This document shows, one piece after another, positions 48,220 through 58,400 of a stretch of DNA of 64,000 bases. Both the position numbers and the translations under genes were made by a program. This DNA is from Roseobacter sp. (GTDB taxonomy: Bacteria; Pseudomonadota; Alphaproteobacteria; Rhodobacterales; Rhodobacteraceae). The number at the start of each line of letters is the position of its first letter. Position 1 is the stretch's first letter. Where the stretch lies: the NCBI GenBank assembly GCA_002731875.1, contig PCCY01000015.1, positions 34,210-98,209 on the forward strand. Reading direction: 5' to 3'. The notes under the pieces are model-generated. The model did no database searches. It worked only from the letters and a program-made list of their open reading frames with translations, and was not told the DNA's origin.

Positions 48220-50202
48220 ATGAGCCTGCCCCCTGGATTTTTGGATGAATTGCGCAGCCGCGCCAGCCTGTCACAGGTGGTGGGGCGCAAGGTCATGTGG
48301 GATCCACACAAGTCCAACCAGGGTAAAGGCGACATGTGGGCACCTTGCCCGTTTCATCAGGAGAAATCCGCCAGTTTCCACGTGGATGATCGCAAGGGCT
48401 TTTATTATTGTTTTGGCTGCCATGCCAAAGGCGATGCTATCTCGTTCGTGCGTGAAACCGAAAATGTGAGTTTTATGGAGGCAGTCGAGATCTTGGCCCG
48501 CGAAGCGGGAATGCCGGTGCCGCGGCAGGATCCCCGGGCACAACAAAAAGCTGACAAGCGTGGTCAGTTGACCGAGGTGATGGAGCTGGCAGTGCAGTAC
48601 TTCCGGCTGCAACTGCGCACGGCACCGGCTGGTGGCGCGCGGGATTATCTGGCGAAACGCGGATTGACCGCCGACGCGCTGGAGCGGTGGGAAATCGGTT
48701 TTGCCCCCAATCAATGGCAGGGGTTATGGGACCATCTGAAGGCGAAAGACGTCGAGGATGCGTTGATTTTCGGTGCGGGGCTTGCCAAGCCTTCGACCAA
48801 GGGCGGGCGCGCTTATGATACGTTCCGCGGGCGGATCATGTATCCTATCCGCGATGTAAGGGGACGCGCGATCGCGTTTGGCGGGCGGGCAATGGACCCG
48901 GATGACCCCGCGAAATACCTGAACTCTCCGGAAACCGAGCTTTTTGACAAGGGGAGAAGCCTTTACAACGTGAAGGACGCCCGGGCCGCCGCCGGGCAGG
49001 GCAAGCCCTTGGTGGTTGCGGAAGGGTATATGGATGTCATCGCTTTGGTACAGGCGGGGTTTGGCGCGGCGGTGGCCCCATTGGGGACAGCGATAACCGA
49101 AAACCAATTACAGATGTTGTGGCGCATCGCACCCGAGCCGATCATCACATTGGACGGCGATGCCGCGGGTCAGCGCGCGGCGTTACGCCTGGTTGATCTG
49201 GCATTGCCCTTGCTTGAGGCGGGGCGTTCCCTGCGCTTTGCGGTGATGCCGGACGGGCTGGACCCTGATGACCTGCTACGGGCCCAGGGAGCCCCGGCGC
49301 TGCAGGATCTGTTGGACAATGCGATCCCTATGGTCCGCCTGCTGTGGCAGCGAGAAACCGAAGGTCGGGTTTTTGACAGTCCCGAACGCAAGGCCGCGCT
49401 TGACAAGTCGCTGCGCGAAAAAATCATGATGATTAAAGACCCGTCGATCCGCAGCCATTATGGGCAAGAGATCAAGGACCTGCGGTGGCAGTTGTTCCGA
49501 CCACAAAAGAAGCCGGGCAGCTTTGCACCGGTGCCACGATCCGCTGGCGGCAGCGGGCAGGGACGCTGGAGCGCGGCCCCCGAGGGACCCTCGCCGGGGG
49601 CTAAATCGTCGATGCTTGGAACCGCTGCGGGCGACGGCGCGACAGAGCATTTACGCGAAGCGGTCATTCTATGTGCGCTGCTGTGCTGCCCGCAACTGGT
49701 AGAGGAATTCGAAACCGGGCTGGCGACGATGCGTTGCCAGAATGCAGACCACCGCAGGATTCGTGATTTGATGATCCGCCATTCACATATATCGCCTGAC
49801 GCGTTGCGTGAAAAAATATACGACGCACTGGGTGCAGTGACCCTTGAAAACATGCTCGCGCAGCGCCACGTTGCCATTACACCATGCATTCGCAGCCCCG
49901 GCAATCTTGAGATCACGCGCATGACGGTAGCGGAAGAAATTGCCAAGCTGGAAGCTGCGAGGGGGCTGGACGCCGAGATCGCCGATGCGATGGAGGATTT
50001 GACGGGTGGTGCTGACGAGGGTTTGACATGGCGGCTGAGCGAAGCCGCGCGCAACGCAGACCGCGCGCAACGCAGCGGGCAAGAAGATACAGCCGAATAT
50101 GATATCGGAGAAAACGGCGCGCATATCAGCCGAGAGGAGCGAAGTGCACTGGATGCACTGATCGGTACAATTCGCGGAAGACCCGCCAAAGATGAAAAAT
50201 GA
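48220..50202 (+). CDS. dnaG: DNA primase
   Basis: CPFHQEKSASFHVDDRKGFYYCFGCHAKGDAISFV zinc finger; VVAEGYMDVIALVQAG TOPRIM motif. Confidence 0.97.
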   Translation: MSLPPGFLDELRSRASLSQVVGRKVMWDPHKSNQGKGDMWAPCPFHQEKSASFHVDDRKGFYYCFGCHAKGDAISFVRETENVSFMEAVEILAREAGMPVPRQDPRAQQKADKRGQLTEVMELAVQYFRLQLRTAPAGGARDYLAKRGLTADALERWEIGFAPNQWQGLWDHLKAKDVEDALIFGAGLAKPSTKGGRAYDTFRGRIMYPIRDVRGRAIAFGGRAMDPDDPAKYLNSPETELFDKGRSLYNVKDARAAAGQGKPLVVAEGYMDVIALVQAGFGAAVAPLGTAITENQLQMLWRIAPEPIITLDGDAAGQRAALRLVDLALPLLEAGRSLRFAVMPDGLDPDDLLRAQGAPALQDLLDNAIPMVRLLWQRETEGRVFDSPERKAALDKSLREKIMMIKDPSIRSHYGQEIKDLRWQLFRPQKKPGSFAPVPRSAGGSGQGRWSAAPEGPSPGAKSSMLGTAAGDGATEHLREAVILCALLCCPQLVEEFETGLATMRCQNADHRRIRDLMIRHSHISPDALREKIYDALGAVTLENMLAQRHVAITPCIRSPGNLEITRMTVAEEIAKLEAARGLDAEIADAMEDLTGGADEGLTWRLSEAARNADRAQRSGQEDTAEYDIGENGAHISREERSALDALIGTIRGRPAKDEK

Positions 50203-50336
50203 ACCCAGCGTGGCTTTTTCGCCGGGATGTTTAACAAAATACAGGGTAACGGGTTTAAGAATCACCCAGAACCCCGCATGATTCTATGAAATCGAATCGC
50301 CGTAGGTGATTCGCGCCCATTCGCTGGAGGAAATTC

Positions 50337-52319
50337 ATGGCCGCCAAAGATGCCAACGAAGACACGAAGTCTGACGACCAAGACGCCGGCCATTCGCTTG
50401 ATATGAGCCAAGCCGCCGTCAAGAAGATGATCGGCGACGCGCGTGAAAAAGGTTACATCACCTACGATCAGCTCAATACTGTGCTGCCACCCGATCAAGT
50501 CAGTTCGGAGCAGATTGAAGATGTCATGTCGATGCTTTCGGAAATGGGCATCAACGTCATCGAGGATGAAGACGCCGAGGATGAAGAAGCCAAGGGTGGT
50601 ACAGATCTGACCACCACGGACAGTAACCGCGATGTTGCGTTGTCGACGGGCACGTCCGAAAAGCTTGACCGGACGGATGACCCCGTGCGGATGTACCTGC
50701 GCGAGATGGGGTCGGTTGAACTGCTGAGCCGCGAGGGCGAGATCGCGATTGCCAAGCGGATCGAAGCGGGGCGCAATACGATGATCGCAGGGCTTTGCGA
50801 AAGCCCGCTGACCTTTCAGGCGATTACCATCTGGCGCGACGAGCTTTTGTCCGAAGACATCTTGTTGCGTGACGTTATCGACCTTGAAGCGACCTTTGGC
50901 ACGCAGATGGGCGAAGAAGAGGATTCAACGCCCGTCGTACCCGCTGTCGGGCTCGAGACGAAGCCGACTGAATCGTCAAACGAAGTGGATGCCGACGGCA
51001 ATCCGATTTCCAATGACGACGATGATGAGGATGATGATGAACAGGCCAACATGTCGTTGGCCGCCATGGAAGCCGCACTTAAACCACAGGTTCTTGAGGC
51101 GCTTGACATCATCGCTGATGATTACGTCAAGCTGAGCCAAATCCAGGATAGCCGCATATCGGCAACCTTGAACGAAGACGGTACTTTTTCAAAGGCCGAC
51201 GAAGAAGAATATCAGCGTGTGCGGTCGGAAATTGTGTTGTTGGTGAATGAACTGCACCTGCACAACAACCGTATCGAAGCGTTGATCGATCAGCTTTATG
51301 GTATCAACCGCCGTATTATGCAGATTGACTCTGCGATGGTGAAATTGGCTGACCAGGCACGGATTAACCGTAAGGAATTCGTAGACAACTATCGCGGTTA
51401 CGAGCTGGATCCGAACTGGATGGAGCGTATGGCCGAGAAGTCCGGCCGTGGCTGGCAGATGTTCATCGAACGCTCGGCTGACAAGGTCGACGAGCTGCGC
51501 TCGGATATGGCGCAGGTCGGGCAATATGTTGGTTTGGATATTTCCGAATTCCGTCGCATCGTGCAGCAGGTTCAGAAGGGCGAAAAAGAGGCCCGTCAGG
51601 CCAAGAAGGAAATGGTCGAGGCGAACCTGCGTTTGGTCATCTCGATCGCTAAGAAATACACCAACCGCGGTTTGCAGTTCCTTGATCTTATTCAGGAAGG
51701 CAACATCGGCCTGATGAAGGCCGTCGACAAGTTTGAATACCGTCGCGGCTACAAGTTTTCGACCTATGCGACATGGTGGATCAGGCAAGCGATCACGCGG
51801 TCGATCGCGGATCAGGCGCGTACCATCCGTATTCCTGTGCACATGATCGAAACGATCAACAAACTGGTCCGTACCGGTCGTCAGATGCTGCACGAGATCG
51901 GCCGCGAGCCGACGCCGGAGGAACTCGCCGAAAAGCTGCAAATGCCTTTGGAAAAGGTTCGCAAGGTGATGAAGATCGCCAAGGAACCGATTTCGCTGGA
52001 AACACCCATCGGCGACGAAGAGGACAGCCAGCTCGGTGATTTCATCGAGGACAAGAATGCCGTGCTGCCCTTGGACAGCGCCATTCAGGAAAACCTCAAG
52101 GAAACGACGACACGGGTGCTGGCATCACTTACCCCGCGCGAGGAACGTGTTTTGCGGATGCGCTTTGGCATTGGCATGAATACCGACCATACTTTGGAAG
52201 AAGTTGGCCAGCAGTTCAGTGTTACGCGTGAACGTATTCGTCAGATCGAGGCAAAAGCGCTGCGTAAGCTCAAGCATCCAAGTCGTTCGCGCAAGTTGCG
52301 GTCGTTCCTGGATCAGTAA
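50337..52319 (+). CDS. rpoD: RNA polymerase primary sigma factor (sigma-70)
   Basis: [55 protein letters not shown]-terminal region 4 HTH. Confidence 0.98.
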   Translation: MAAKDANEDTKSDDQDAGHSLDMSQAAVKKMIGDAREKGYITYDQLNTVLPPDQVSSEQIEDVMSMLSEMGINVIEDEDAEDEEAKGGTDLTTTDSNRDVALSTGTSEKLDRTDDPVRMYLREMGSVELLSREGEIAIAKRIEAGRNTMIAGLCESPLTFQAITIWRDELLSEDILLRDVIDLEATFGTQMGEEEDSTPVVPAVGLETKPTESSNEVDADGNPISNDDDDEDDDEQANMSLAAMEAALKPQVLEALDIIADDYVKLSQIQDSRISATLNEDGTFSKADEEEYQRVRSEIVLLVNELHLHNNRIEALIDQLYGINRRIMQIDSAMVKLADQARINRKEFVDNYRGYELDPNWMERMAEKSGRGWQMFIERSADKVDELRSDMAQVGQYVGLDISEFRRIVQQVQKGEKEARQAKKEMVEANLRLVISIAKKYTNRGLQFLDLIQEGNIGLMKAVDKFEYRRGYKFSTYATWWIRQAITRSIADQARTIRIPVHMIETINKLVRTGRQMLHEIGREPTPEELAEKLQMPLEKVRKVMKIAKEPISLETPIGDEEDSQLGDFIEDKNAVLPLDSAIQENLKETTTRVLASLTPREERVLRMRFGIGMNTDHTLEEVGQQFSVTRERIRQIEAKALRKLKHPSRSRKLRSFLDQ

Positions 52320-52342
52320 ACGGTCAACGATTGGTTTAGAAG

Positions 52343-52374
52343 AAGGGGCGGATGTTTTGGCATCCGCCCCTTTG
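52343..52374 (+). terminator. Intrinsic terminator after rpoD
   Basis: aaggggcggatg-ttttgg-catccgcccctt, perfect 12-bp stem. Confidence 0.85.
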
Positions 52375-52574
52375 CGTTCCAGCCCATTTGCATTCGACCG
52401 GATGGTTGTCGCAATGCGGCAAAACCTACGCATTCGATCGCACTGCGATGCTTCGCGGCCGGCTGCAAGACCGGGTCGCGGAACGTTGTCCGGTCGGGGC
52501 AATGACAAAGCTGTGATTTTGCGAACGGTGAAACCATCCTTATCTCATGGTATCAATCTGTTCAGGAGCACCCG

Positions 52575-52988
52575 ATGCGACGTATATTGGTTTCGGCAGT
52601 GCTGGTGGTTCTGCCTTTTGCTGCTGTGGCACAACCCTACACTGCGATAAATCGGCTCAAAGTTGTGCCGTTGACGGCCGCCGGGGATTTCGAAGTGATC
52701 GAAAATTACGGCGAAGGTCCACGGGGGATCTGGTGCGCCGCTGCAAGTTTCGCCCGCGACCGGTTGGGCGCAGGAGGTCCGGCAGAACTCTACGTCAAAT
52801 CCTCTCGGGGGCGATCAGTTAGCGGGTTAGGGCGCACCAGCGTCGTATTCACATTGAATCGCTCAGACCTGTTGGTGGCCCCCTCGAAATCATACTCGAT
52901 ATCCGTTAACCAACCGGGCCTTAGCCTGCCGGTAGGCCATGCTGTTCAGTTCTGTCAGGATTATATAATTCCAACACATATCTTTTAA
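52575..52988 (+). CDS. Secreted protein of unknown function, paralogue 1
   Basis: Signal peptide MRRILVSAVLVVLPFAAVAQP; shares GPRGIWCAAASFARDRL... and VGHAVQFCQD with the next gene. Confidence 0.65.
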   Translation: MRRILVSAVLVVLPFAAVAQPYTAINRLKVVPLTAAGDFEVIENYGEGPRGIWCAAASFARDRLGAGGPAELYVKSSRGRSVSGLGRTSVVFTLNRSDLLVAPSKSYSISVNQPGLSLPVGHAVQFCQDYIIPTHIF

Positions 52989-53002
52989 CACGAGGGTTGA
53001 TC

Positions 53003-53401
53003 ATGATTCGCTGCACCACATTTGCGCTTATCGCCATGTTCGCCGCCGGTCCTTCGAGCGCGAGCAACTACATATCCGATGGCAGTCTTGAATTCGCGCC
53101 ACTGCCCGACGGCGTACAGATAACCGGACATACCGGACGGGGGGCCCGGGGAACGTGGTGTGCGGCCGCGGATTATGCGGTGAACCGGCTTGATGCACGG
53201 CGAAGCCAGAAACTCTATGTGAGTGAGCCGCTCGCAAAGGGTTTGGGTCGCTCGAGCGCTGTAGGTTTTACGCTGAACCCGGCCAGTCTGACGCCGTCCA
53301 ATGTTTTCATAGTCGGCGGATCATTGACCCGGCGAGGGTCGGCGATGACCATCAGCCACGCGCTGGCGTTCTGTCCCGACGTTACTTTGCCAATTCGCTA
53401 G
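53003..53401 (+). CDS. Secreted protein of unknown function, paralogue 2
   Basis: Signal peptide MIRCTTFALIAMFAAGPSSAS; GARGTWCAAADYAVNRL... and ISHALAFCPD aligned with paralogue 1. Confidence 0.65.
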   Translation: MIRCTTFALIAMFAAGPSSASNYISDGSLEFAPLPDGVQITGHTGRGARGTWCAAADYAVNRLDARRSQKLYVSEPLAKGLGRSSAVGFTLNPASLTPSNVFIVGGSLTRRGSAMTISHALAFCPDVTLPIR

Positions 53402-53440
53402 CCGCCAAAGGAGGGCGAAGTTTAGCCCGATGACCGGTTC

Positions 53441-53851
53441 ATGATCACAGATTTCAAAGTATTCACGCAGGGGCAGGGCCTGTATGAATTCACCGACGAC
53501 ATCAGGCGGTGGCTGGCGGGCCAACGCGATGGGTTGCTGACCTTGATGGTGCAGCATACGTCCGCGTCACTTTTGATCCAAGAGAACGCCGACCCCGACG
53601 TGCAAAGGGACTTGTTGGCCTTTTTTCAGCGCCGCGTACCACCATCAACGGATCCGTCCATGACTTTCCTGCGTCACACTGCCGAAGGGCCGGATGATAT
53701 GCCCGCCCATATCAAGGCGGCGGTTTTGCCGGTCAGCCTTGGTATTCCTGTCAGGGCGGGCCGGATGATGCTGGGCCAATGGCAGGGCATCTATCTCTTC
53801 GAACACCGCGACGCGCCTCATACCCGGCGCGTCGCGGCCCATTTCGCTTGA
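53441..53851 (+). CDS. YjbQ family protein (UPF0047, secondary thiamine-phosphate synthase-like)
   Basis: LMVQHTSASLLIQENADPDVQRDLLAFF...HTAEGPDDMPAHIKAAV...GTWQGIYLFEHR-like LGQWQGIYLFEHRD. Confidence 0.9.
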   Translation: MITDFKVFTQGQGLYEFTDDIRRWLAGQRDGLLTLMVQHTSASLLIQENADPDVQRDLLAFFQRRVPPSTDPSMTFLRHTAEGPDDMPAHIKAAVLPVSLGIPVRAGRMMLGQWQGIYLFEHRDAPHTRRVAAHFA

Positions 53852-53855
53852 TTGG

Positions 53856-54527
53856 TCAGCCGGTAGGCATAAGATGAATCTCGCGTATTGCGGCACGCGC
53901 GGGGGCGTCAAGTGCGTGCATGACTGCGGCGGCGACATCATCGGGGTGCAGCTTGTCCGGTTTTTCTTCGTCAAAGAACGGCGTGTTTACCATGCCGGGG
54001 GAAACGACCATGCACCGCCCGCCCCACTCGGCCATCTCATCGGCCAGGTTGCCGGCAAACCCGTGGATAAAGAATTTTGTCGCGCCGTATATCGACCCTT
54101 TGATATGCCTGCGCCCGGCGGCGGACCCGGTTACGATATATTGTCCGGTTGTCTTGCGCAGATAGGGCATCGCAAGATGCGCCGTGTAGAGCGCCCCCAT
54201 TATGTTCAGATCGACCATCGCTTTCCACTCTTCGGGGTTGCCGTTCTCAGTCCCGCTTTTCGACGTTCCTTTGCCAGCATTGGCAAACACCGCATCCAAT
54301 TGGCCGAACCGGTCAACCAGCCTTTCGATTGCGTCGCGCTGATCTTCATAAACCGTGGCATCGCCGGTCAGCACCATGGCCTGTTCGCCAATCTCGGCGG
54401 CCAATTCGTCAAGCTTTGCCCGGCTGCGTGCGAAAAGGCCCACGTTCCAACCTGTGTGTGCCGCAGCGCGGGCGGTCGCCGCACCAATGCCGCTGGATGC
54501 GCCGGTGATGAATAACGTCTTGCTCAT
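53856..54527 (-). CDS. SDR-family oxidoreductase
   Basis: FITGASSGIGAATARAAAHTGWNVGLFARS, VFANAGKG, YGATKFFIHGFAGNL. Confidence 0.9.
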   Translation of the reverse strand: MSKTLFITGASSGIGAATARAAAHTGWNVGLFARSRAKLDELAAEIGEQAMVLTGDATVYEDQRDAIERLVDRFGQLDAVFANAGKGTSKSGTENGNPEEWKAMVDLNIMGALYTAHLAMPYLRKTTGQYIVTGSAAGRRHIKGSIYGATKFFIHGFAGNLADEMAEWGGRCMVVSPGMVNTPFFDEEKPDKLHPDDVAAAVMHALDAPARAAIREIHLMPTG

Positions 54528-54721
54528 GGGATACCCTATCTGTCTTGAACTACGCTGGGTAAACGCGTGGCAGGGAAGATGGTTCAGGTGATCCGGTTGC
54601 TCTACAACATCTAGCTGTGCATTTCGCCTCTACCCAAAACCTCGCATAGGCCCTATAGTTATAGACAAGAGGGCGATGTGCCCCACAAGTGAGGCAGATC
54701 AGATAATAAAGGGGACCGGCC

Positions 54722-55189
54722 ATGCGCTGCCCGTTTTGCGGAAATATCGACACACAAGTAAAAGACAGCCGCCCGGCAGAGGATCACGTATCCATCCGCC
54801 GCCGTCGCTTTTGCCCGGCATGCGGCGGCCGCTTCACCACCTACGAACGCGTGCAGCTGCGCGATCTTGTGGTGATCAAGACCTCCGGCAAACGAGAAGA
54901 CTTCGACCGCGACAAGCTCGAACGCTCGATCCGCATTTCCATGCAGAAACGGCCAATTGACCCCGAACGTATCGACCAGATGATCAGCGGGATCGTGCGT
55001 CGTCTCGAAAGCATGGGCGAAACTGATATAGGGTCAAAACAGATCGGCGAGATCGTGATGGAAGCCTTGGCGCGTATCGACACCGTCGCATATGTGCGGT
55101 TCGCCAGCGTGTACAAGAACTTCCAGGCCGCGGATGATTTCGACAAGTTCGTTCAGGAACTGCGGCCCGATACCCCCACGGAAGAATAA
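54722..55189 (+). CDS. nrdR: Transcriptional repressor NrdR
   Basis: [53 protein letters not shown]. Confidence 0.97.
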   Translation: MRCPFCGNIDTQVKDSRPAEDHVSIRRRRFCPACGGRFTTYERVQLRDLVVIKTSGKREDFDRDKLERSIRISMQKRPIDPERIDQMISGIVRRLESMGETDIGSKQIGEIVMEALARIDTVAYVRFASVYKNFQAADDFDKFVQELRPDTPTEE

Positions 55190-55190
55190 C

Positions 55191-56282
55191 ATGTCACAAG
55201 ACGCCCGCTATATGGCGTTGGCCCTGTCGTTGGGCCGACGCGGGCAGGGCAGTGTTTGGCCAAACCCGGCTGTGGGATGCGTGATCGTCAACAACAACCG
55301 CGTGGTCGGTCGTGGCTGGACCCAACCCGGCGGCAGGCCTCACGCAGAAACCCATGCGCTGTCCCAGGCGGGTGCGGCGGCTTATGGGGCGGTGGCCTAC
55401 GTCACCCTGGAACCCTGCGCCCACACCGGTAAAACCCCACCCTGCGCTCAAGCTTTGATCAATGCAGGGGTGGCCCGTGTTGTCATCGCCTGTACCGACA
55501 GCGACCCGCGCGTCAGCGGCCGTGGCGTGGAAATGCTCAAAGCGGCCGGTATATGCGTCGAAACCGGCCTGCTCGAAGCTGAAGCCCGCGCCGACCACGC
55601 GGGATTTTTCCTGCGCATCAACGACGGCCGCCCGATGCTGACCCTCAAGCTGGCCACCAGCGTCGACGGTCGTATCGCCACCGCATCGGGCGAGAGCCAG
55701 TGGATCACCGGTGCCACGGCCCGACGTATGGTGCACGGCCTGCGAAGCCGCCACGACGCGGTAATGGTCGGTGGCGGAACCGTGCGCCAGGATGACCCCA
55801 GTCTGACCGTGCGCGACCTCGGCATCGACCGTCAGCCCACGCGCATTGTCATTTCCAACGGCCTCGATATCCCCTTGGACTCCAGGCTCGCGCAAACTGC
55901 CGCAGACATCCCGTTGATCCTGTGCCACGGTCCCGAAGCGCCGAAAAACCACATTCGCGACTGGCAGGACAGGGGGGCAACGCTGCTGTCATGTGACGCG
56001 CGGCAGGGTTACGTCGATCCTGTTGACATGATGCAAAAACTGGGCGCCTGCGGCCTGACCCGCATCTTCTGCGAGGGTGGCGGCCAAATCGCCGCTTCCC
56101 TGTTGAAATTTGACCTCGTCGACCGGTTGATCGGCTTTACTGCTGGCGTCACCATCGGGGCCGACGGGCTCCCCGGTATCGCCTCCCTGCACTTGAACCG
56201 CCTGTCAAACGCACCGCGCTTCACCTTGGACAGTATAGCGCAGACAGGTTCCGATACTGTCCAGATCTGGTCGCGTCGCTAG
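55191..56282 (+). CDS. ribD: Bifunctional diaminohydroxyphosphoribosylaminopyrimidine deaminase / 5-amino-6-(5-phosphoribosylamino)uracil reductase
   Basis: MALALSLGRRGQGSVWPNPAVGCVIV, PHAETHAL, VTLEPCAHTGKTPPC; reductase domain C-terminal. Confidence 0.95.
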   Translation: MSQDARYMALALSLGRRGQGSVWPNPAVGCVIVNNNRVVGRGWTQPGGRPHAETHALSQAGAAAYGAVAYVTLEPCAHTGKTPPCAQALINAGVARVVIACTDSDPRVSGRGVEMLKAAGICVETGLLEAEARADHAGFFLRINDGRPMLTLKLATSVDGRIATASGESQWITGATARRMVHGLRSRHDAVMVGGGTVRQDDPSLTVRDLGIDRQPTRIVISNGLDIPLDSRLAQTAADIPLILCHGPEAPKNHIRDWQDRGATLLSCDARQGYVDPVDMMQKLGACGLTRIFCEGGGQIAASLLKFDLVDRLIGFTAGVTIGADGLPGIASLHLNRLSNAPRFTLDSIAQTGSDTVQIWSRR

Positions 56283-56288
56283 GTCTTG

Positions 56289-56333
56289 TTCCAAATGGCT
56301 GCAAATCCCGGGGGGCCGGGGGCTGGCCCCCGG
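56289..56333. repeat. Inverted/diverged copy of intergenic repeat with GC hairpin
   Basis: ttccaaatggctgcaaatcccgg followed by ccggggg-ctgg-cccccgg hairpin (56316-56333). Confidence 0.5.
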
Positions 56334-56349
56334 ATCAATCGCTCTCTCT

Positions 56350-58392
56350 CTAGCGCCACAGATGCGCCTGACTGGCAAAAACCCCCTGACCCTTTGCCAG
56401 CAACCGGTTCGCCAGACCCGCGCGCAGGCCCGTGCCTGTTTCCAAACGGTCCAGCACGACCTCAACCGGGCAGGCCAGTCCGTTGAGAGGGTCGAAATAG
56501 CGCGGATAATCTATCAGAACAGCATGAACCAACCCTTCCAGCGTGATATTGGCGTGACGTCGCGCGGGCACATCGCCCCTGTCCTCCGTCAAACCCCACC
56601 CGGCGTAGAACGGTGCACCAAGGGTGACGACCTTGACCCCGCGCAACAGCGCCTCGAACCCCAGAAGCGAGGTCATCGTCCAGACTTCATCGACATATGG
56701 CAGCAGGGCCGCGGGATCGGCTTGGCGCAATATGCGATCCGCGATACCTTCCGCTTCGATGTCGCCTTGCCGCAAACCGGCTTCGACGTCCGGGTGGGGT
56801 TTATACAGGATCACCGCATCGGGGTTGGCTGCCCGGGCGGCTTGCAACAGGCCCAGGTTGGTGGATACTCCCGTCGTGCCTGATTTGATGGATGCGTCAT
56901 CTTCTACCTGTCCAGGTACCAAAATGCGCCGACCCTCCGGAAGGTCGGACCAGTTGGCAGAGCCACCAAGATTGTATTTGCTCAGGCCTTTTTCGCGCAG
57001 TGCAGCGATCAGCCGCGTGGCGCGCTGCATCTGGTCAGGCCGCAGCTTCGACCGCTGATCGATCCACGCTTCAAGGCGACTGGCGCGGCGTGGGTCGTAA
57101 TAGATACCCAGATCATCGCAGACCAGCGACAATGGCGGGATCAGGTCCGCCCCCAACCCGCGTGAGCGCAGAAATCCGTCCTCCACGCGCCAGATGTTCG
57201 CTTGATCGGGGGTTGCCTTTCCTGCCCAGACCATCACCCGTTTATCACTGGTCGCTGCCGCAGCCGCTGCTGTGGCGGTATCGCGCGAAAAGGTGACCGG
57301 GGTCCATTTTCCGAAAAATCGCTGCAAGGGGCGGCGTTTCCATAGCCGCATCCCGGACGCGACCCATCCGCCGTGGTCTTCGCGCCATGCCCGACTTTGA
57401 GCGTCCATGATGTCTATCGCGGTATCCAGGTCGCACAGCTGATCGCGGTGCGGGTCATACCACTTGGGGTAAAGGATCATCGCCGCGGCGAAAATCTGTG
57501 CGCGGGTCAGTGTGCGCTGCCGCCGTTGCAGGGGAAATTCATCCTCGGTCAAGCCCCATCCTGCGTAAAACGGTTGGCCAAAGACGCGTGGTTTGTGGCC
57601 TGCGAAAATCGCTTCGAACCCCATCTGAGAAGACACCGTATAGACGCCAACCGCTCCTTCGAACAACCGCCACGGGCTGACGGCATCGGTCAGCAACGAG
57701 ATATGTTCATTGGTGTCTTGCGGGCCAAAGTACCCCTGCCGATAGCCTTTTGCGGTTTCTGGGTGGGTTTTTATGATGATCCGCGCGCCGGGGTTTTCCT
57801 GTTGGGCATAGACCAGCATTTCCAGAAACCGCGCACGGTCCGCACCCGACGCGGTCACCGAGGCATCGCCACGAGTCTGGTCGATCACCAACACGTAACC
57901 GGGGGCCGGCGCAGGATGAAGGTGGTCGAAACCGCTGTATTTGGTCAAATGCGCCTCGATCATCCGCGCGATGGCGCCGCGCGCGCTGTTCAGCAGCGCC
58001 GTGTCATCCAGCGGATGCTTTGACAGCAACTGTTCAAGGTCCGAAGGCTGGGCCGGATCAAAGTGGTTCCCGCGATGGTCCACCAACAGCCCGACCGGGG
58101 GCTCTCCGGCTCTGCCAGGGAACAAGGATCGCAGCATGGCGTCTTCGACCCATACCAGCGGTACCCTGCGCTTGTCCGCGATGGCGATGCCACGATGCGC
58201 CGTTTTCGCGTTACCCCAGACAGCGACGGCATCACCTGGTCCGGGCAGTCCCAGATGGAGAGAATAGCCTGACAGTTGCAGAATCCGGCGCACGCGGCGC
58301 TGTGTTACAAACCCTCCGTTAAACACAAAAAGCCGCCGGTCCTGTTCGGAACCGGCGGCAGGGAGAAAGCACGGGTAAGGCCCTTCAGCCAT
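56350..58392 (-). CDS. kpsC: Capsular polysaccharide biosynthesis/export glycosyltransferase, KpsC-like
   Basis: Two related halves with PHP(D/E) and F(GA)xPFYAGWGLTED repeats (VFGQPFYAGWGLTEDEFP and TLGAPFYAGWGLTEDRGD). Confidence 0.85.
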   Translation of the reverse strand: MAEGPYPCFLPAAGSEQDRRLFVFNGGFVTQRRVRRILQLSGYSLHLGLPGPGDAVAVWGNAKTAHRGIAIADKRRVPLVWVEDAMLRSLFPGRAGEPPVGLLVDHRGNHFDPAQPSDLEQLLSKHPLDDTALLNSARGAIARMIEAHLTKYSGFDHLHPAPAPGYVLVIDQTRGDASVTASGADRARFLEMLVYAQQENPGARIIIKTHPETAKGYRQGYFGPQDTNEHISLLTDAVSPWRLFEGAVGVYTVSSQMGFEAIFAGHKPRVFGQPFYAGWGLTEDEFPLQRRQRTLTRAQIFAAAMILYPKWYDPHRDQLCDLDTAIDIMDAQSRAWREDHGGWVASGMRLWKRRPLQRFFGKWTPVTFSRDTATAAAAAATSDKRVMVWAGKATPDQANIWRVEDGFLRSRGLGADLIPPLSLVCDDLGIYYDPRRASRLEAWIDQRSKLRPDQMQRATRLIAALREKGLSKYNLGGSANWSDLPEGRRILVPGQVEDDASIKSGTTGVSTNLGLLQAARAANPDAVILYKPHPDVEAGLRQGDIEAEGIADRILRQADPAALLPYVDEVWTMTSLLGFEALLRGVKVVTLGAPFYAGWGLTEDRGDVPARRHANITLEGLVHAVLIDYPRYFDPLNGLACPVEVVLDRLETGTGLRAGLANRLLAKGQGVFASQAHLWR
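58321..58360 (-). terminator. Terminator-like hairpin plus T-tract inside 5' end of kpsC
   Basis: Minus strand GCCGCCGGTTCC-GAACA-GGACCGGCGGC-TTTTTGTGTTT. Confidence 0.6.
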
Positions 58393-58400
58393 CGATTAGA

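Noticed and set aside
50995-51056. Acidic low-complexity tract in rpoD
   Set aside because: The Asp/Glu-rich stretch lies in the variable non-conserved region of the primary sigma factor and is expected.
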